From: JAQVUB01 sp033809415
GTDB lineage: Bacteria > Verrucomicrobiota > Lentisphaeria > Oligosphaerales > Oligosphaeraceae
Assembly: GCA_033809415.1 (NCBI GenBank)
Contig: JAPXLT010000252.1
Span: 1 to 7,049, forward strand
DNA length: 7,049 nucleotides
Reading direction: 5' to 3'
Under the pieces are notes generated by a model that had not been told where the DNA came from, made no database searches, and saw only the letters and a program-made list of their open reading frames with translations. Position numbers and translations under genes: made by a program. Shown in pieces: positions 1 through 5,712 of this stretch (its first letter is position 1; each line of letters starts with the position of its first letter).

Positions 1-12
1 CCCCCCCCCCCC
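1..12. repeat. C12 homopolymer at the window edge
   Basis: The first 12 bases are all C. Such a run may be a real slippage-prone tract, a cut edge, or an assembly artefact. Nothing in the sequence decides between these. Confidence 0.6.
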
Positions 13-54
13 AGAGCCAAAACCACTTGCCATTCCCCAAAAAAAGGATTTTTA

Positions 55-66
55 GATTAGCAAATC
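55..66. promoter_or_regulatory. Imperfect dyad upstream of the pseudopilin, possible operator
   Basis: GATTAGCAAATC is a 12 bp dyad with 10 of 12 positions symmetric around a central GC. LacI-type regulators bind short dyads with a central CG or GC pair, and a LacI/GntR-type regulator lies downstream. The core TTAGCAAA differs at one base from TTTGCAAA at 5521-5528, upstream of that regulator. I found no clear -35/-10 pair nearby, and TTTGCAAA also occurs inside a coding region at 4465-4472, so this is only a candidate. Confidence 0.25.
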
Positions 67-98
67 GAAAACTAGTGGAAAGTAAAGCTCTTTCCCCT

Positions 99-117
99 AG
101 GTCCCAACTTCAAGACG
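99..117 (+). repeat. Left arm of a 19 bp long-range inverted repeat
   Basis: AGGTCCCAACTTCAAGACG matches the reverse complement of 6928-6946 at 17 of 19 positions, including a perfect 12 bp block at 99-110. Both mismatches are transitions. The arm lies in the leader of the pseudopilin gene, just before its ribosome binding site. It may be an end of a mobile element or one copy of a dispersed repeat. I see no target-site duplication next to the two arms. Confidence 0.6.
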
Positions 118-139
118 TGACCAAAAAAAGGAGACTGTC

Positions 140-898
140 ATGAGACAACTGAAAACAAAAAAATATCCTTTCACCCTGATAGAATTGCTTGTTGTTATCG
201 CCATTATTGCGATTCTCGCGTCCATGCTGTTGCCGGCGTTGACGAAGGCCCGCGAATCGGCAAAAGCGATTGGTTGTTCGAGCAATTTGAAACAGTTGGG
301 TCTCTCAATAAACTCGTACATCTCCGACACCTCTTTCGTTCCGGCCGCAAAAATGGAGAATCTCTGGTGGTACCGGCGTCTTGAGCAATATTCCTTTGGT
401 GCCAGGCTGATTTCGGGCAAATGGTCGAATGGCGCCACAACTACGGACAGCGCTTTTTACTTCTCGCCGACGGAATTCCGCTGTCCGTCTGATACAAAAC
501 CGTACATGACGACTTCGACCGGCGGGGGCGGCCTGGGCTATGGCATGAGCTCATTTCTCGGTGATTCAGGATTCGCCGGCGGTGCGGCCTACCAGATATG
601 GATCAAGGACACTATCGTCAAATATCCGAGCTTTCTTGGTGTATTGACAGAGGTTTCCTATTATCCGTCCACGAATTCCTGGGGTAATGGCCCCCATCCG
701 ATGGGAATCATGCCCTATGACCCCAATGTTCTGACAAATAACAGCCAGTATATTGTGAAATGGCATAACGGGGCGGCAAATATGCTGCATTATGATGGCC
801 ACGTGCAGGCAATGAAAGAGATACTAAAATGCAATCAGTTGCCGACGAGTCCGATACCTGTATGGCAAAGATTGTGGATGCCACGCGGGAGTTATTAA
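140..898 (+). CDS. H-X9-DG type pseudopilin (prepilin-type N-terminal cleavage/methylation domain)
   Basis: This 252-residue protein starts with a short basic leader followed by FTLIELLVVIAIIAILASM (residues 11-29), the class III prepilin signal: a prepilin peptidase site followed by the hydrophobic helix. Glu15 is the conserved +5 glutamate. The residue before the cleavage site is Pro10, not the usual Gly. A CPSD motif lies mid-protein. Near the C-terminus His209, nine residues, then Asp219-Gly220-His221 form the H-X9-DG motif. The start has an AAAGGAG ribosome binding site at 127-133, six bases before ATG. Such proteins occur in very many copies in Lentisphaerota and Planctomycetota (often annotated DUF1559 in the latter) and are thought to form type II secretion or pilus-like structures at the cell envelope. 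This copy stands ahead of two secreted carbohydrate-type proteins, suggesting a role in substrate binding or export. The exact role is unknown. Confidence 0.93.
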   Translation: MRQLKTKKYPFTLIELLVVIAIIAILASMLLPALTKARESAKAIGCSSNLKQLGLSINSYISDTSFVPAAKMENLWWYRRLEQYSFGARLISGKWSNGATTTDSAFYFSPTEFRCPSDTKPYMTTSTGGGGLGYGMSSFLGDSGFAGGAAYQIWIKDTIVKYPSFLGVLTEVSYYPSTNSWGNGPHPMGIMPYDPNVLTNNSQYIVKWHNGAANMLHYDGHVQAMKEILKCNQLPTSPIPVWQRLWMPRGSY

Positions 899-951
899 AC
901 AAAGACAGAAAAGTGTGCCTGAAACGTCAAAATCTGTATAATGAAAAAACT

Positions 952-957
952 GGGGGA
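952..957 (+). promoter_or_regulatory. Purine-rich ribosome binding site that favours the start at 962
   Basis: GGGGGA lies four bases before the ATG at 962. The alternative in-frame ATG at 941 has no purine-rich motif before it and would add seven residues ahead of an otherwise standard signal peptide, so 962 is the better start. Confidence 0.5.
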
Positions 958-961
958 AAAG

Positions 962-1969
962 ATGAAAACCGTTTGCATGATCGCCACAATTGCCATGTTT
1001 CTGACCGGAACGCTGCTTGCGGAAGGCCGGCTGCTGAAACGCTTGGATTTCGATTCACAGGCGCAATTCCAGGTCTGGCCGGAAGATTCAGTCGCTGAAC
1101 TGGATGATGAAAATCCAAAAGAGGGAAAAACGGCGATTGTCTTCACGCCGGACAATAACTTTGTCGCGTATTTCTACTATCCGGTAACCTCTGGGCATGA
1201 ATATCAGCTGAAGTTCTGGATACGAATGGAGGCAAAGCTGATTCCGCGTTGCGGCATTTCCATCGCATATGCAAAAAATGGCGGGGGAAACGGCAGCGCA
1301 GGGCGACAGTCATTCCCGGCGGCGGATCTCGCCCCGGCAGACAACCAGTGGCATGAATGCTCAGTCACCTTCACTGCCCCAGACGATGCGGTGAAGGCAC
1401 AAGTGATGTTCGCCATGCATCGCGCAAACGCAACTGTATTCATCGATGACGCACGCTTCTACGACAATAGCCGGCCGGCGGCGGTATCAGCAGCAACCGG
1501 CCTGACCGTCAGCCGTGGCGAGTTGATCAGAAAAGTTATTTTCGACAAGCCGGACGGCCTTCTCATCTGGCCAAATGAGACAAAGTTCGATTTCCGAAAA
1601 CCGGATGGCGAAACAGGCCGTTCGGCACTGGTCGTTACCCCCGACAACAGTTACTCTGCATATTTCTATCAGAAACTCACTCCTGGAAAATACACCGTAG
1701 AATTCGATTGGATAGCCCTTGAGAAGCCAATCCCGCGGTGCGCTCTCATCGTGTTCTACACGTCCCGTGGTGGAACACGCGGAGATCTGGGAAATACGAC
1801 GATACCGCTCGCAACCCTGAGTGAAGCCGATGGCGCATGGAAACATGCAGTGGCTTCTCTGGTGGTACCGGAAAACGTTGGCGACAGCTGCCAGGTGATG
1901 CTCGCACTGTGGCGGACAAACACGACCGTGCAGGTCGCCGATCTGAAAATCTATCGGGAAACGGAATAA
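962..1969 (+). CDS. Secreted protein with two tandem beta-sandwich (carbohydrate-binding-like) domains
   Basis: From the ATG at 962 the protein has 335 residues. Residues 1-20 form a signal peptide ending in LLA, with likely cleavage before Glu21. The mature protein is an internal duplication: residues 23-169 and 186-335 align along their whole length and are joined by a short linker rich in Ala and Ser. Shared landmarks include LDFD/VIFD, VWPED/IWPNE, TPDNNFVAYFY/TPDNSYSAYFY, IPRC, and a closing MFAMHRANATV/MLALWRTNTTV strand. Alternating hydrophobic strands, aromatic residues and the final strand pattern resemble jelly-roll carbohydrate-binding modules such as the CBM4/9 type, but no family can be named by eye. 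No catalytic domain is visible. The gene lies 63 bp after the pseudopilin and 19 bp before the glycoside-hydrolase-like gene, so a glycan-binding partner role is a reasonable inference. Confidence 0.88.
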   Translation: MKTVCMIATIAMFLTGTLLAEGRLLKRLDFDSQAQFQVWPEDSVAELDDENPKEGKTAIVFTPDNNFVAYFYYPVTSGHEYQLKFWIRMEAKLIPRCGISIAYAKNGGGNGSAGRQSFPAADLAPADNQWHECSVTFTAPDDAVKAQVMFAMHRANATVFIDDARFYDNSRPAAVSAATGLTVSRGELIRKVIFDKPDGLLIWPNETKFDFRKPDGETGRSALVVTPDNSYSAYFYQKLTPGKYTVEFDWIALEKPIPRCALIVFYTSRGGTRGDLGNTTIPLATLSEADGAWKHAVASLVVPENVGDSCQVMLALWRTNTTVQVADLKIYRETE

Positions 1970-1988
1970 TGCTAAAACGGGAGGACAT

Positions 1989-3839
1989 ATGGTTAAACGG
2001 ATTTATCTTCTGGCACTGACAGTGACCCTGGCGGTCATGGCCTCCGATATCACGACAACAATGCCGCCTTTGACAACAAAACGACCCTGGCTGCCGCGGA
2101 AGCAGTCCGGCTATGCATTTGTCAGCAATATCGAGCAACTCGCCTATGTGTCATACAATCGCACATCGATGATCCACTTTATGCCGGTAAATCCATCGCG
2201 GAATCCACGACTGTTCATCGCAGTGCCCAATACGATCCGCATCGAAGGAGCTTTCCGCGATTTGACAACGAAAAAAAACGGCACCCGGACGATTGAGGGA
2301 ACAGAATATGACCTCTATGCAGTCGTCGCAGGCCCGCGTGCGTCAAAATACACTTTCTTCTGGCGCCTGCTGGAATCACGCCCGGATGGCACGGAAATGA
2401 CCGGCTTTTACTGGGGAGAATGGAACGGCGGTGTACAGGAACCACAACGACTCCCGATTCATGTCGTCGAACAGCCGGAAATAACCCCATTCAAAGAAAT
2501 TCCGGTATATCTGTCAATGCCAAACGACTTCTTTGCACAATTTCCGGATATTGCCGGACTGCGCAAGGCCGGATTCAACTTTCTGGACATGTGGACCTAT
2601 CTGACGCCTGATGAGCGGGGCTGGGGAACAGGTTTGCTTGATCAGTCGCTGAAAGCTTTTGCCAAAGCCGGCGTAAAACCAGTTGGATGGATCCGCGAAT
2701 GGTGGTGGCATAATGGCATGAAAGAGCCGGACGGGCAGGCGACAAAGGCGGACGGATCGAAAACGGATGAAATGCTGTGCCTTTCCTATCGCGGCAAATG
2801 GTATCAGCTGCTGCTCGAACAAGGACGCTATCTGATCGACCGGGGAGTCACCTTCCATTCGACCGATCCTGAAATGTACGGCGACGGTGTCTCGATCTGC
2901 TTCTGCAACCAGTGCCGTGAAGGCTTCCGCAAATGGCTACAAAATGAATGGCCTGACGTGCAATACCGTAATCCCATGGAAATGGCGGCGAATTCAGAAG
3001 CGAATAAAGAATATCTGCGCTTATGGGAAGCATACAAATGCAAACGCTACACCGATTTCTTCGCCGATTACCGGCGCGAAATGGAGTCCTATATCGCGAA
3101 GAAAGGACTCGCCGTCCCATTCACCTTCATGATCTATTCCTCGTACCACCGTTCTTTCCCGGGATTCTCCGCATATGCGGATTATCGCGACAGCCATTCG
3201 TACCGCATGACTCTCGAAGATCCAGCGACCTTCCCCGGCGTATTCGATATCGTTGCTCCGATGATTTATATGGATGTATACGCAAATTACGAGCCTTATG
3301 ATATGCTGCTTCCGGCGACAGACACGGCAACCCTGTTGCAGATCATGAGAGAACGTGCCCCGGTCGCACCAATTCTCTGCACGGGATATCCGTTCGTATA
3401 CGCATTCGGCTCAGACCTGAATGCTGAAATGCTGCGCTGCAATATGCTCGAGGTCATCGGTGCTGGCGGCAAGGGATTCGGCTTCTGGGGAGAATGCCCC
3501 TTCGATGCAGCGGATATGAGGGCAGTCGCACAAGTGGCCGGTATGCTTCAACCGTATGAACGCCTGATCCTGGACGGCATAACCTCCAAACGAATTTCGG
3601 CGCCTTCGCAGAATGCAATCGTCAAGCGTATCGAGTCTCCACATGGCTCGCTGGTGCTCGTTTCAGAGTATTCGCGCAAACCGATCGAAGTGACCGTCGA
3701 CTGTCCCGTCGATTCACCAATGACTGCTGTCGAGCTTTCGACAGGAAAATCACTGGCAACTCTGACACCCCGGAACACACTGTTTACGATACAACTGGGC
3801 GAGTCCAGGGCAGTCATGGTGGCGGTAATAAAAAAATGA
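1989..3839 (+). CDS. Secreted GH42-like TIM-barrel glycoside hydrolase homologue
   Basis: This 616-residue protein has a GGGAGG ribosome binding site at 1979-1984 and a signal peptide of about 18 residues. An N-terminal beta-rich region (about 40-165) is followed by a TIM-barrel-like region (about 170-520) and a C-terminal beta domain (about 540-616). The segment DPEMYG (293-298) with Cys304-x-Cys306-x-x-Cys309 and FRKWL matches the GH42 pattern, in which the acid/base Glu is followed nine residues later by a zinc-binding CxCxxC. Glu295 and Cys304 have exactly that spacing, and Cys264 could be the fourth zinc ligand, as in Thermus A4 beta-galactosidase (from memory). VAPMIYMDVY (423-432) looks like a barrel strand and FGFWGECPFD (497-506) like the last one. 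The GH42 nucleophile Glu expected after PILCTGYPF (461-469) is not seen. A retaining glycosidase is therefore not assured. Substrate cannot be told. Confidence 0.9.
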   Translation: MVKRIYLLALTVTLAVMASDITTTMPPLTTKRPWLPRKQSGYAFVSNIEQLAYVSYNRTSMIHFMPVNPSRNPRLFIAVPNTIRIEGAFRDLTTKKNGTRTIEGTEYDLYAVVAGPRASKYTFFWRLLESRPDGTEMTGFYWGEWNGGVQEPQRLPIHVVEQPEITPFKEIPVYLSMPNDFFAQFPDIAGLRKAGFNFLDMWTYLTPDERGWGTGLLDQSLKAFAKAGVKPVGWIREWWWHNGMKEPDGQATKADGSKTDEMLCLSYRGKWYQLLLEQGRYLIDRGVTFHSTDPEMYGDGVSICFCNQCREGFRKWLQNEWPDVQYRNPMEMAANSEANKEYLRLWEAYKCKRYTDFFADYRREMESYIAKKGLAVPFTFMIYSSYHRSFPGFSAYADYRDSHSYRMTLEDPATFPGVFDIVAPMIYMDVYANYEPYDMLLPATDTATLLQIMRERAPVAPILCTGYPFVYAFGSDLNAEMLRCNMLEVIGAGGKGFGFWGECPFDAADMRAVAQVAGMLQPYERLILDGITSKRISAPSQNAIVKRIESPHGSLVLVSEYSRKPIEVTVDCPVDSPMTAVELSTGKSLATLTPRNTLFTIQLGESRAVMVAVIKK

Positions 3840-3861
3840 TTTTTGCATCGGCTACATGATC

Positions 3862-3883
3862 GCAGGCAGCACCCCGTGCCTGC
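3862..3883 (+). terminator. Hairpin downstream of the glycoside-hydrolase-like gene, possible terminator
   Basis: GCAGGCA (3862-3868) pairs with TGCCTGC (3877-3883), giving a perfect 7 bp GC-rich stem with an 8-base loop, 22 bases after the stop codon. The only T run nearby (3900-3904) starts 17 bases later, so it is not a canonical intrinsic terminator. It may protect the 3' end of the transcript. Confidence 0.35.
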
Positions 3884-4116
3884 CACAAACCGTAATGCCT
3901 TTTTCGGAAGTCCCCTTCTGCGCAAAATTTCTTCTTTCCTGCAGACAACCATTGGCGACATGGAAACTTTATGATTTTCAGGAATCGCCATGTTTCTGCA
4001 TGAGTGCGGATGATTCTTCTTGACAAACCGTTGCGGAGACACTATTTTTCCGTCGCGGTTCAGAAAACTCCGATCCCCACCCAACCGGGGGCTGACCATA
4101 CCCATTCGCGCGCGCG

Positions 4117-4146
4117 ACGGAGCCCCGCAGAGCAACACGGAGCCCC
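4117..4146. repeat. 10 bp direct repeat next to a (CG)5 tract
   Basis: ACGGAGCCCC occurs at 4117-4126 and 4137-4146, with starts 20 bp apart, about two helical turns. The first copy directly follows (CG)5 at 4107-4116. No function is evident. Confidence 0.5.
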
Positions 4147-4213
4147 TTGTTGAAAAGCACCAGGCTTCGGAAGTAATTTACTCTGGACAAGGCATTACCG
4201 CGAACCGAAATTT

Positions 4214-5044
4214 TCAGGGTACCTTCACCTGCTCCGGCTGCTTTTTCTGCCCAAGCCAATAGATAACATTCAGCAACAGCTTTTGTTCGGATTCCGACAG
4301 CGGTGCGGCAACTTCTCCGCGACCGATTCCTAGCCCCAGACCGCATCCGGTATAACGTCCCCGGTCAAGACTGCCGGCAACGATCACGGCAGCATTTTCG
4401 GGACTGGCATTGGCAGTCTGCGCAACACAAGCTGAAAGCAGGACTTCTTGCTCAGTAGTCTGTATTTGCAAAGTGCCGCTGCTGAGCAGAGTCAACAGCG
4501 CCAGGGCCGGATACTTGCGTTTTTCCCGCAAAAAATTCTGTTGCAACTGTTGCACCTCAACCATCGTCAAAAGCGCCAATTTCTGCGGCAGAAGAAAATG
4601 CGCCTCCAGCAACCACTGACAGCTGACAACTGATTCTTCCTGCCAATTCCAACTCGATTTTTGTTCCTGAAAATATTTCACCAGATCGGCAAGCTGCGGG
4701 TGATTCAGGCGCAATGGAAGTCTCAGGGCCTGTGCATACTGCCCGGCAGAATTCAGCTGTTTTGCATGATCGTGAATCCAGCAGACTGCCCGGTGCAGAT
4801 GTTCGGCGAAATATTCCGCATCGCTGTTTGCCAGCAGCATACCGGCTTGTGAGGTCAAGGCAGAATCATTCTGCCAGCTGCCATCGGGATGCTGTTGACT
4901 GAGCACCCAGGTTTCACCTCTGAGCAGAGCCAGACGCCCTTCCAGAAGCAAAGATTCTCCCAATCCAGCCACTTCCGCACAAGCTCCCGGAAGTACGGCA
5001 AACATCACCACATAACATAAAATGAAAATATATCCGGAACGCAT
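4214..5044 (-). CDS. Small exported protein with a squalene-cyclase/prenyltransferase-type QW motif
   Basis: This 276-residue protein begins with a signal peptide: a hydrophobic stretch at residues 5-19, then PGACA, with likely cleavage before Glu24. Cys22 does not sit in a proper lipobox, because Pro, Gly and Ala precede it, so a lipoprotein is unlikely. Residues 46-57 (WVLSQQHPDGSW) match the QW repeat of the alpha/alpha-barrel terpene cyclase and prenyltransferase-like fold. A second, degenerate repeat may lie around SSWNWQEESVVSC (130-142). The rest is helical and rich in Leu and Gln. The DxDD catalytic motif of squalene-hopene cyclases is absent, and the protein is less than half the usual cyclase length, so a cyclase role is unlikely. 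Proteins of this fold without catalytic motifs are common in Lentisphaerota and Planctomycetota, with unknown function. The ribosome binding site is weak (TTGAG a few bases before ATG). The gene converges on the + strand cluster and is divergent from the regulator. Confidence 0.8.
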   Translation of the reverse strand: MRSGYIFILCYVVMFAVLPGACAEVAGLGESLLLEGRLALLRGETWVLSQQHPDGSWQNDSALTSQAGMLLANSDAEYFAEHLHRAVCWIHDHAKQLNSAGQYAQALRLPLRLNHPQLADLVKYFQEQKSSWNWQEESVVSCQWLLEAHFLLPQKLALLTMVEVQQLQQNFLREKRKYPALALLTLLSSGTLQIQTTEQEVLLSACVAQTANASPENAAVIVAGSLDRGRYTGCGLGLGIGRGEVAAPLSESEQKLLLNVIYWLGQKKQPEQVKVP

Positions 5045-5333
5045 CGCTCAATCTTCAATCAGGCAAAAAACATGCACTGTGCTGAGGTCCGCAACTAAAT
5101 AAATGGCAAGTCTGTTGAAGAACTCGCCCATCATCCATTAGAATCCTGTCCATTTCTCGCAAATCTTCTTCAAAAAAAGATTTTTCCGCCGAAGAAAAAC
5201 ATCTGGAATCATACACTAATACCCCTCACCCCTTTTTCAATCACAACACGCGAAATTATCAAAATTTTCAGGTAACGTATTTATTGTTCAGGAACTCATG
5301 ATTACGGTAAAAAATCGATTCGTATCTAAAGGT

Positions 5334-5342
5334 TGTGGATAA
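5334..5342 (-). promoter_or_regulatory. Single perfect DnaA-box match
   Basis: TGTGGATAA is the reverse complement of TTATCCACA, the strong E. coli-type DnaA box. I see no second box nearby and no dnaA or dnaN gene, so this does not indicate a replication origin. It could be a chance match or a DnaA-responsive promoter site. Confidence 0.3.
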
Positions 5343-5487
5343 ACAGTCCATACATGCACAACAAAAACCGGAACTCTACAATACTGCCTTATATACCCCC
5401 CCCTATACATTGAAACCGTGCCCAAGATTACCTTATGGCAAGTCAAATGCGATGGATCACAATACGACAAAAAGATAAAAAATCTTG

Positions 5488-5502
5488 TCCTAGGTAATAG
5501 GA
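5488..5502. promoter_or_regulatory. Small dyad TCCTA-N5-TAGGA
   Basis: TCCTA at 5488-5492 and TAGGA at 5498-5502 form a perfect 5 bp inverted repeat with a 5-base spacer. A second small hairpin (AAGAT/ATCTT, 5472-5486) lies just upstream. This could be a protein binding site ahead of the original regulator promoter. The evidence is symmetry only. Confidence 0.25.
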
Positions 5503-5514
5503 TAAATTCGCATT

Positions 5515-5533
5515 GAATCGTTTGCAAAGATTC
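5515..5533. promoter_or_regulatory. Dyad centred on TTTGCAAA, possible operator of the regulator
   Basis: The perfect palindrome TTTGCAAA (5521-5528) is flanked by GAATC (5515-5519) and GATTC (5529-5533), themselves an inverted pair, with one extra G on the left. A similar core, TTAGCAAA, occurs in the dyad at 55-66 before the pseudopilin gene. This suggests a shared operator for the regulator, but TTTGCAAA also occurs inside the gene at 4465-4472. Confidence 0.3.
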
Positions 5534-5557
5534 TGTTTGAGCAAAAGAAGACAGTAT

Positions 5558-5567
5558 ATTAAATATG
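5558..5567 (+). repeat. Target-site duplication, left copy (ATTAAATATG)
   Basis: ATTAAATATG lies immediately outside the left terminal inverted repeat of the element at 5568-5712 and is identical to 5713-5722 immediately outside the right one. A perfect 10 bp direct repeat in this exact position is the expected scar of transposition. Confidence 0.85.
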
Positions 5568-5583
5568 CAGGGCGTTTTCATTC
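5568..5583 (+). repeat. Left terminal inverted repeat of the MITE
   Basis: Sixteen bases, a perfect reverse complement of 5697-5712. The symmetry ends abruptly after the sixteenth base. The first 12 bases also form most of the 5' arm of the terminator-like hairpin at 5570-5618. Confidence 0.85.
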
Positions 5584-5618
5584 TCCTAATCTCATAGGAA
5601 AATGCCCCTCGTTTTTTT
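5570..5618 (+). terminator. Intrinsic-terminator-like hairpin inside the MITE
   Basis: GGGCGTTTTC (5570-5579) pairs with GAAAATGCCC (5598-5607) in a 10 bp stem with one G-U pair. Four bases later comes a run of seven T (5612-5618). The T run lies only on the right, so the hairpin would act on rightward transcription, towards the regulator gene. No upstream + strand gene needs terminating here, so it probably insulates the element or ends a small transcript from 5045-5567. Confidence 0.6.
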
Positions 5619-5624
5619 AAACTT

Positions 5625-5691
5625 GTCCCATTCTGTCCATGAAAAATCCAGTCCATTTCGTCCATCACTGTCCATTTTTGTCCCTGTCCAT
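5625..5691. repeat. Iteron-like array of GTCCAT motifs inside the MITE
   Basis: GTCC begins at 5625, 5635, 5651, 5660, 5670, 5680 and 5686. Five copies are exactly GTCCAT and the other two are GTCCCA and GTCCCT. Four of the six steps are 9 or 10 bp, about one helical turn, so several copies face the same side of the DNA. Spacers are AT-rich and variable, which fits protein binding sites better than a plain tandem duplication. Two more single GTCCAT motifs occur upstream at 5148 and 5346. Confidence 0.7.
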
Positions 5692-5696
5692 AAAAT

Positions 5697-5712
5697 GAAT
5701 GAAAACGCCCTG
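5697..5712 (-). repeat. Right terminal inverted repeat of the MITE
   Basis: GAATGAAAACGCCCTG is the perfect reverse complement of 5568-5583. It ends directly at the second ATTAAATATG copy. Confidence 0.85.

Larger units (their letters stand above)
3840..4213. other. Convergent intergenic region without a convincing gene
   Basis: These 374 bp separate the end of the glycoside-hydrolase-like gene from the end of the - strand gene. Open frames here on either strand have no recognisable motif, and those that are long run into the neighbouring genes antisense. The stretch contains a hairpin just after 3839, a (CG)5 tract at 4107-4116, and a 10 bp direct repeat ACGGAGCCCC at 4117-4126 and 4137-4146. 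It may be decayed coding sequence, but nothing shows this directly. Confidence 0.5.
5045..5567. other. AT-rich divergent intergenic region, no gene recognised
   Basis: This stretch separates the divergent starts of the QW-motif gene and the regulator and is clearly richer in A/T than its surroundings. It holds a perfect DnaA-box match (5334-5342), a C8 run between TATA-like flanks (5396-5403), small dyads at 5472-5486 and 5488-5502, a TTTGCAAA palindrome (5521-5528), and single GTCCAT motifs at 5148-5153 and 5346-5351, like those in the adjacent mobile element. The 126-residue - strand frame across 5288-5668 reads through the mobile element and has no protein-like features. A small RNA ending at the 5570-5618 hairpin cannot be excluded. 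Confidence 0.5.
5568..5712. mobile_element. MITE-like non-autonomous element, 145 bp
   Basis: The ends are perfect 16 bp inverted repeats: CAGGGCGTTTTCATTC at 5568-5583 and its reverse complement at 5697-5712. Both ends are flanked by the identical 10 bp sequence ATTAAATATG. The element has no open frame of its own. It contains a terminator-like hairpin at the left and an array of GTCCAT motifs in the middle and right. A 10 bp duplication and CA at the tips would suit some IS4-family groups (IS231, IS4Sa, ISH8), but this family link is only an inference. No matching transposase is in the window. The insertion lies 43 bp before the regulator's preferred start codon. Confidence 0.85.

Noticed and set aside
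3548..4138. A 196-residue - strand open frame overlapping the end of the glycoside-hydrolase-like gene
   Set aside because: Almost half of it is antisense to a clear gene, and the rest is rich in Arg, Cys and His with no recognisable motif.
3978..4346. A 122-residue - strand open frame
   Set aside because: It overlaps the end of the QW-motif gene in another frame on the same strand and has an Arg- and Ser-rich composition typical of a shadow frame.
4967..4984. Lipoprotein signal in the QW-motif protein
   Set aside because: Cys22 is preceded by Pro-Gly-Ala, not a lipobox. An ordinary signal peptidase I site after ACA fits better.
5161..5183. AAATCTT/AAGATTT hairpin as a terminator
   Set aside because: The stem is weak and AT-rich, and no gene ends nearby in the matching orientation.
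5045..5567. Replication origin
   Set aside because: There is only one DnaA box and no dnaA, dnaN or other replication gene. AT-richness alone is ordinary for a divergent promoter region.
5288..5668. A 126-residue - strand open frame in the divergent intergenic region
   Set aside because: It starts inside the MITE, where its first residues are just the translated GTCCAT array, and it shows no domain, ribosome binding site or protein-like composition.
5625..5691. CRISPR array
   Set aside because: The repeated unit is only about six bases with spacers of a few bases, far from CRISPR dimensions, and no cas gene is present.
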